Of a DNA stretch of 64,000 nt, positions 57,431-64,000 are shown in pieces. The stretch is taken from assembly GCA_024291935.2 (NCBI GenBank), contig CM044311.1, forward strand, positions 21,723,001 to 21,787,000, read 5' to 3'. How positions within the stretch are numbered: the first letter of the stretch is position 1; every line of letters starts with the position of its first letter. The notes beneath the pieces are model-generated. The model ran no database searches, was not told the DNA's origin, and saw only the letters and a program-made list of their open reading frames with translations. Both the position numbers and the translations under genes were made by a program. The DNA comes from Okapia johnstoni (Eukaryota; Chordata; Mammalia; Artiodactyla; Giraffidae).

Positions 57431-58947
57431 TTGAAATTTTATGAAAAGATGGGCACAATAAAGGACAGAAACAGTATGGCCCTAACAGAAGCAGAACATA
57501 TTAAGAGGTGGCAAAAATACACAGAAGACCTATGCAAAAAAGATCTTCATGACCCAGATAACCACGATGGTGTGATCACTCACCTAGAGCCAGATATTCT
57601 GGAATGCGAAGTCAAGTGGGCCTTAAGAAGTATCACTACAAATAAAGCTAGTGGAGGTGATGGAGTTCCAGAGGAGCTATTTCATATCGTGAAAGATGAT
57701 GCTGTGACAGTGCTGCACTCAATATGCCAGCAAATCTGGAAAACTCAGCAGTGGCCACAGGACTGGAAAAGGTCAGTTTTCATTCCAGTCCCAAAGAAAG
57801 CCAATGCCAAAGAATGCTCAAACTACAGCACAATTGCACTCATCTCACACACTAGTAAAGTAGTGCTCAGAATTCTTCAAGCCAGGCTTCAACAGTACAT
57901 GAACTGAGAACTTCCAGATGTTCAAGCTAGATTTAGAAAAGGCAGAGGAACCAGAGACCAAATTGACAACATCCATTAGATGATTAAAAAAGCAAGAGTT
58001 CAAAAAATGCCTCTACTTCTGCTTCATCGACTATGCCAAAGCCTTTTACTGTGTGGATCACAAAAAAACTGTGGAAAATTCTTTAAGAGATGGGAATACC
58101 AGACAACCTGACCTCCTAAAAACTCTGTATGCAAGTGAAGAAGCAACGGTTAGAACTGGAGATGGAACAACAAACTGGTTTCAAATCGGGAGAGGAGTAT
58201 GACATAGCTGTACATCGTCACCTTGCTTATTTAACATATATGCAGAATACATCATCCAAAATGCCAGGCTGGATGATGTATAAACTGGAATCAACATTGC
58301 TGGGAGAAATATCAATAACCTCAGATATGCAAATGACACCACACTTATTGCAGAAAGTGAAGAGTAACTAAAGAGCCTCTTGATGAAAGTGAAAAATGAG
58401 AGTGAAAAAGTTGGCTTAGAACTCAACATTCAGAAGACTAAGATCATGGCATCCAGTCCCAACACTTCATGGCAAATAGATGGAAAAACAATGGAAAAAG
58501 TGGCAGACTTTATTTTCTTGGTCTCCAAAATCACTGCAGATGGTGACTGTAGCCATGAATTTAAAGATGCTTGCTCCTTGAAAGAAAACCTATGAGAAAC
58601 CAAAACAGAATATTAAAAAGCAGACTTTGTCAACAAAGATTTCTCTAGTCAAACCTATGGCTTTTCCAGTAGTCATGTATGGATGTGAGAGTTGGGCTAT
58701 AAAGAAAGCTGAGCGCCAAAGAATTGATGCTTTTGAACTTTGGTGTTGGAGAAGACTCTTGAGAGTCCCTTGGACAGCAAGGAGATCAAACCAGTTCATC
58801 CTAAAAGAAATTAGTACTGAATATTCTTTGGAAGGAGTGATGATGAAGCTGAAGCTCCTATACTTTGGCCACCTGATGTGGATAACTGACTCATTGGAAA
58901 AGACCCTGATGTTGGGAAAGATTGAAGGCAGGAAAAGAAAGGGATGA
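57431..58947 (+). pseudogene. BovB ORF2 remnant
   Basis: 57431-57907 (158 codons, starting in the L1 flank) reads the linker and N-terminal RT (LECEVKWALRSITTNKASGG, FIPVPKKANAKECSNYS) and ends at a TGA after QQYMN. Motif A near 58025-58060 reads FIDYAKAF with Asp to Tyr after AF, and motif C reads YAND (58327-58338). The C-terminal part is open at 58627-58947 ([20 protein letters not shown]). Inactive. Confidence 0.8.
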
Positions 58948-59096
58948 CAGAGGATGAGATAGTTGGATGGCATCACCAACTTGATGGACATGAGTTTGAG
59001 CAAGCTCCGGGAGTTGATGATGGACAAGGAAGCCTGGGGTGCTGCAGTCCATGCAGTCGCACAGGGTTGGACACGACTGAGTGACTGAACTGACTG
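57444..59096 (+). mobile_element. BovB LINE, 5'-truncated, 9-bp target duplication
   Basis: Starts in the linker (AAAAGATGGGCACAATAAAG) and ends GACTGAGTGACTGAACTGACTG. Direct repeat AATTTTATG at 57435-57443 and 59097-59105. It lies within antisense L1. Confidence 0.94.
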
Positions 59097-60240
59097 AATT
59101 TTATGTACTCTCCATTTTACACGTATTGTTAGTTTCTGTTTTATTTATCTATCTCACTCTTTCACTCTGTCTCACTCTGTCTCTTCTTTTTACCATCCTC
59201 CTTCTCATTTTCAGTATATTTATGAGTTCTTAATATTATAGGAATATTAGCTACCAAATGTGGACAAAACTTTGGGATGTACCCCTCATCCTCAGGTTTC
59301 TATAACAGTTTATGTAAGATAAGCTTTTGTTTTCATCTGTTTCCATAATTTTTCAATATAATATATAATTTTCAATATATCATCTGGACTTGAACATTTT
59401 TTGAAGAAGTTTTTGATAATGTAATCCATTTTCTCTTTTTATGGCCAATTATGAATAATTGTATATTTGAAGACATTTGTCCATTTAATCCAAAGTGTTG
59501 AACTTATTGTGTTGAACATTTGCTCGTAGTCTTTTATTGCTAATTTTTAATGCCTCTAGAAAATATGATTACCTCTTTTTCATTCCCAAGAATGGCTATT
59601 TGTGTTCTCTCTTTTTCCCTTTCATCATTTCAGCTAGAGTTTCATCAAATATCAAAGCACACATTTTAACTTTAATTTTCTCTGTTGTCTCTCTGTTAAT
59701 TTCATAGATTTATACTCATTTTTATTTATTGTTTTATATTTGTTTTTTTATTTAATTTTCTTCTGATTTGTTAATGTGGAAAGCGAGTTCACAAAATTTA
59801 GCTCACTTCGTCCTTATGTAAGCACACTTTAGGATATATTGTAATTTTTGTCATTTATCTCAAAATATTTTCTAGTGTCATTTGTGATGTCAACTTTGAC
59901 CCAGGAATTTAATTTATCTGATATTAAATTTTGTACACTAAACTTCCTAAATAGATTGTTTACATGACACATTATTTTACTTTTACTCTCTACTTATCTG
60001 TGTATTAACCAAACCATTTTTGGAACCTTTGTATGCTATAGTTTCATGAACTACATTTGAATGTCTTCACAAGGACCATGATATTTGTTTCAGTTCCTGT
60101 CCAAATTTTGTGTTGTCGGTTTTACTAGTATTATGCTGGTGACATATAAGAAATGTTCTAGAAACACCCTTACCAACATTGTAAAATTTGTCACTAGGAT
60201 TGATTTAGTACCTTGGTCAATTTAACCTTGTTAAGTGTTA

Positions 60241-61429
60241 AAGGCTTTTATTTCAGATGCTCAGGTGCCATCTCACGAGTGTCCTGATATTGTTAGAGGT
60301 TATTCTTATATAATTTGCATCCAGGTATTGTTCTATTGTTTTTCATTTTGTGGAACTGATTGATGGCTTTCCATGGCCTCTTTAAAATTCTCAAAATATC
60401 TAGTTTTTGGATACTACAGGGGCCATAATTTTAGTGAGAGCCGTTTCTTTGACATAACAATCAGCAGGGGTTATTTCCCACATTTTCTATGTTTCCTCCC
60501 ACTTCCCTACCCTTACACAGTACATCATTGGTTTTTGTTTTTCCTTTTTCTTTTTTGATAATAATCACCTTCTTAGAGATACTGGTATACTTATAGATTT
60601 TTTCATCTGTTTCATATTTTTTAGTTGAAGTTTGTGCTGAAGTGGGGAAACTCCCTTGTTTTCAAAGCACCCAAAAAATACTTATTTATCTGCAAAATAT
60701 GTACTTATCTCCAGATTTTGTTTACCTCCTGTGAGTGAAGTAAGTTACAAGTCTGATAAAGGGTCTTATTTAGGGATGAGCTGAGATGTATTATGGTGTA
60801 ACCATCTAACCATCCTAAAATTTTTGTTTTGGATATAAGATTGTACCCATCAATAAAAAAAATATTTTTCAGAGTAATTTTAATAAATATCTTTAGTATA
60901 TTTGTAGCCCTTAGAGTCTACATAGTTATGAATTTGATAACAGTATCTAAAATACTATAATAATGGATAGAAATGTGTCAAGCAGATTTATAACTTAACT
61001 CCATTTGAGATAATTTTACTTGAAAAGGATGCTGTGTCTAATCAGTGAGCAACAAAGATTGCACAATGAGAGAAACCATCAAATTTCAGGGACACATTAA
61101 AACCAAGTTGGCAGAGAATTGTGTTAATTTAGCTGAAACGGCTTTTACGCTAAGACAAGGTTAATGAATTTTTGCCACAAGATCAAGAGAAAGAGTATAA
61201 AAAGCTATTGGTTTCTGATGACTTCCTTGAAGGCTGAGTACCAAGGGCTTATCTGGAACATTCATAAACAACAGCAAATTAAGGTTCATGATAATTACAC
61301 AGGCCCAGGATAGAAGATTATTTAGAGTTAATTTATATCACAAAATATCTCACTGATACTCAGCAGACATTACATCTCAACCTGTTTGTTAAGAGTCCAA
61401 AATTTAATACCTTTATTTTTTGTTTTATA
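60241..61429. other. AT-rich sequence, nothing firmly recognised
   Basis: Possibly more decayed L1 at the left edge. No coding or RNA signal. Confidence 0.4.
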
Positions 61430-63249
61430 AATAAAATTTAAAGGTTACACTTAATTTACAACTATTACAAAATATTGGTATATTCCTTGTGTTGTATGAT
61501 GTATTTTTTTCCTATTTTACACCCAATAGTTTGTACCTCTCATTGCCCCATCTATGTATTATCCCTTCCTCCCTTCCAGTAACCACTAGTTTGTTATACC
61601 TGTGAATATGCTTCTTGTTTATTATAGTCACTAGTTTTTCTGTATTTCTTAGATTCCATATATAAATGATATCACGCAGTATCTGTCTTTGTCTGACTTA
61701 TTTAATGTAGTATAATGCCCTCCAATGTTGTTGCAAATGGCAAAATTTCATTCTTTTTTATAACTATTATTTCCTTGTGTATATACACGACATACTCTTT
61801 ATCTATTCATCTGTTGTTGAATACTTAAGTTGCTTACAGATAATGTTGCTAGGAACATTGGGGTACATGTGTCTTTTTGAATGAATGTTTTTGTTTTTTT
61901 GTACATATATATGTATATACCTAGGAGAGGGATTGCTGGGTCATATGGAAGTTCTGTTTTTACTTTTTGAGAAACTTCTATACTGTCTTGCACAATAGCT
62001 ACATCAACTTATATTGCCACTAACAGCGTATAAGGATTCCCTTTTCTGCACATCCTTGTCAACATTTATCACTTGTGTTCTTTGTGATGATAGCCATTAT
62101 AACAGATGTGAAGTGATCTCTCATTTTGGTTTTGATTTGCATGTCCTTAATGATTAGCAATGTTGGGCATCTTTTCATGTGCCTGTTGGCCTCTTTGGCA
62201 TCTGCATTTCTTCTTTGGAAAAATGTCTATTCAATTCTTCTGCCTAAATTTTAATTGGGTTGTTTGTTTGTTGTCGTTGAGTTGTATGAGCTGTTTATGT
62301 ATGTTGGATATTTCATTTTCTCTCATTCAATAGGTTGCATTTTCAGTTTATCTATGCTTTTTTTTTCTTTTTGCTATGATAAAGCTCTTAAGTTTCATTA
62401 GGTCTCATTACTTTATTTTTGATTTGATTTCCTTTACTTTAAGAGACAGATCCAAAAAACATTGCTATAATTTGCATAAAATAGTGTTCTGCCTGTGTTT
62501 TCCTCTAGGACTTTTGTAGAATTTAAGCTTACATTTAGATTTTTGGTCAATTTTGAGTTTATTTTTGTGTTAGAAAATGTCCTAATTTCACTCTTTTCCA
62601 TATAGCTGTCCAGTTTCCCCAGCACCACTTTTTAAAGAGACTGCCTTTTCTCCATTATGCATTCTTGCCTCCTTTGTCATAGATTAATTAACCATAAGTG
62701 AGTGGGTTTAGTTCTGAACTCTCTATTCTATTCCATTGATCTATGTGTCTGTTTTTGTATCAGTGCCATACTGCTTTGATTACTGTTGCTTAGCAGTAGT
62801 CTGATTCCTCCAGTAGCATGATTCCTCCAGTTGTGTTTTCTCTCTCAAGATTTTTTAGTTATTTGGGGTCTTTAGTGTTTCTATACAAATTTAATGTTTA
62901 TTTTGTTCTATTTCTGTGAGAAACACCATTGGTATTTTGATTGGGATTGCAGTGAATTTGAAGATTCCTTTGGATAGTAGGGTCATTTTAGCAATACTGA
63001 TTCTTTGAATCCAAGAACATGGTATCCTTTTCCATTCATTTGGGTCAGATTCAACTTATCTCATCAGTGTCTTCGTTTTTGAAGTATAGGTCTTTTGTTT
63101 CCTTAGGTGGATTTATTCCTAGATTTTCTTCGGCTGAGATGGTAAATGGAACTGTTTCCTTAAGTTCTCTTTTAGATAATCCATTGTTAGTCTATATAAA
63201 TGCAACAGATTTCTGTATGTTAATTTTTTCTCCTGCAAGTAAATCTCAT

Positions 63250-63326
63250 GAATAAAGGAGCCTAGTGGGCCACAGTCCATGGGGTTGTGAAAGAGTTGGA
63301 CACAATTTAGCAACTAAGCAAAAACA
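63250..63326 (+). mobile_element. Bov-A 3' fragment
   Basis: AATAAAGGAGCCTAGTGGGC, CACAGTCCATGGGGTTGTGA, GAGTTGGACACAATTTAGCA. Lies inside the antisense L1. Confidence 0.85.
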
Positions 63327-63466
63327 ACTTTACCAAAATCATTGATGAGCTCTGATAGTTTTCTGTTGGCATCTTTAGGATTTTCTATGCATTTTCTTTT
63401 ATTTTATTATCATACCATCTGCAGACAGTGACAGTTTTGCTTCATTTCCAACCTGCAGTCTTTTAA

Positions 63467-63883
63467 TCACTTTTTTTTTTTTAAATCATAGTGCCTTGTC
63501 TGGGACTTCCAAATTATGTTGAATAAAAGTGGCAGGAGTGAGCATCCTTGTTTTGTTCCTGACCTTAGAGGAAAAACTTTTAGCTTTTCAACATTGAGTA
63601 TGTTGACAGCTGTGGGTTTGTTATATATGGCCTTCATTATGTTGAGGTATATTCCCTCTATGCCCACTATCTGGAGAGGTTTTTTTTTTTTTTTCCGTAA
63701 ATGGATGTTGAACTTTATGTAAATGTTTGCTACATGAATTGATATGATCATAAGTTTTTTACTCTTCATTTTGTTAATGTGGTATATGACATTGATCAAT
63801 TTGTAGATAGTGAAAAATCCCTGCATCCCTAGGATAAATAACTTTTGATCATGTCGTATGATCCAACATTTGGTCTTAATCAA
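63467..63883 (-). pseudogene. L1 reverse-transcriptase remnant
   Basis: A 138-codon minus-strand frame contains the L1 RT block LNVEKLKVFPLRSGTKQGCS followed by LLPLLFNI, preceded by MKAIYNKPTAVNI. This is the region just after the second conserved aspartate motif in L1 ORF2. The FADD box and other domains are not in this frame, so it is a dead fragment. Confidence 0.85.
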
Positions 63884-63965
63884 TTTTAGGTTTCCTTGAA
63901 TTTTAATAGAAACACATTATCAGATATATGGATTGATTCTTCCAATATCTATCTATTTTATATAG

Positions 63966-64000
63966 AAATGTGTTTAGTCCCTCAGTCACATCTGACTCTT
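63966..64000 (-). mobile_element. Bov-A or Bov-tA SINE, cut by the window edge
   Basis: GTGTTTAGTCCCTCAGTCAC then ATCTGACTCTT is the antisense 3' end of a Bov SINE. The rest lies outside the window. Confidence 0.75.

Larger units (their letters stand above)
56740..60240 (-). mobile_element. Old L1 ORF2, antisense, interrupted by a Bov-A2 and a BovB
   Basis: Blocks 56740-57106, 57391-57443 and 59106-60240 read in order as antisense L1. They include AGACATCCTTGCCTTATCCT near 56844, TTTATTCAGCATTTTTGTCA near 56990 and, after the BovB, GTTTCATCAAATATCAAAGC near 59640. No frame survives. The right boundary is uncertain. Confidence 0.6.
61430..63963 (-). mobile_element. L1 LINE, antisense: 3' UTR to RT domain
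   Basis: From left to right on the plus strand it runs from the 3' UTR, through the ORF2 C-terminus (minus-strand peptide ELPYDPAIPLLGIY at 61799-61993), to the reverse transcriptase at about 63470-63880. A Bov-A fragment interrupts it at 63250-63326. Divergence is high and the frame is broken. Confidence 0.85.

Overview
The window is nuclear DNA from a ruminant, almost certainly a bovid. The evidence is the repeat content: many copies of the RTE-clade LINE BovB, its ruminant SINE partners Bov-tA and Bov-A/Bov-A2, one cetartiodactyl CHR-type SINE, an L1-BT-type 3' end and a BTLTR1-like solo LTR. Cattle versus sheep, goat or another bovid cannot be decided here. Family names are recognised by eye from the bases and have not been checked against a repeat library.

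No host protein-coding gene, exon, tRNA or other RNA gene was recognised. Every long open frame that reads as protein is a decayed piece of BovB or L1. The window looks like an AT-rich intergenic or deep-intronic segment built by successive retrotransposition. Fifteen BovB insertions (about 19 kb, near 30% of the bases) were found, with about thirty SINE pieces and several old L1 fragments.

Layout: 1-3.1 kb is an antisense L1 broken by an older repeat that itself carries a solo LTR with a perfect 6-bp target duplication. 3.1-5.4 kb is a Bov-tA SINE split by an antisense BovB. 6.75-9.05 kb is a sense BovB. 11.8-16.9 kb is an old sense L1 interrupted by a Bov-A and by a BovB with a 494-codon open reverse-transcriptase frame. 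17-34 kb is AT-rich DNA with scattered SINEs, short BovB 3' ends, a MIR and a CHR SINE. 35.2-37.1 kb holds two head-to-head BovBs that share 47 bp of non-BovB 3' flank. 37.5-42.2 kb holds L1 3' ends, a palindrome with an AT repeat, another BovB and an ancient repeat. 42.96-47.01 kb is the only near-full-length BovB, with a 5' UTR, endonuclease and RT, all carrying stops. 47.0-49.1 kb is antisense L1 interrupted by a BovB. 50.1-53.1 kb is one BovB inserted into another. 54.7-55.0 kb is an L1-BT 3' end. 55.1-55.8 kb is a second SINE split by BovB. 56.7-60.2 kb is antisense L1 hit by a Bov-A2 and a BovB. 61.4-64 kb is antisense L1 including a decayed RT domain.

BovB is known to mobilise Bov-tA/Bov-A through shared 3' sequence, so the active machinery and its parasites lie side by side here. 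Seven BovB copies have perfect 8-13 bp direct repeats at their ends, which fixes their boundaries and the order of events. The most unusual item is the BovB pair at 35.2-37.1 kb, which looks like a 3' transduction or template switch. No credible new biological system was seen.
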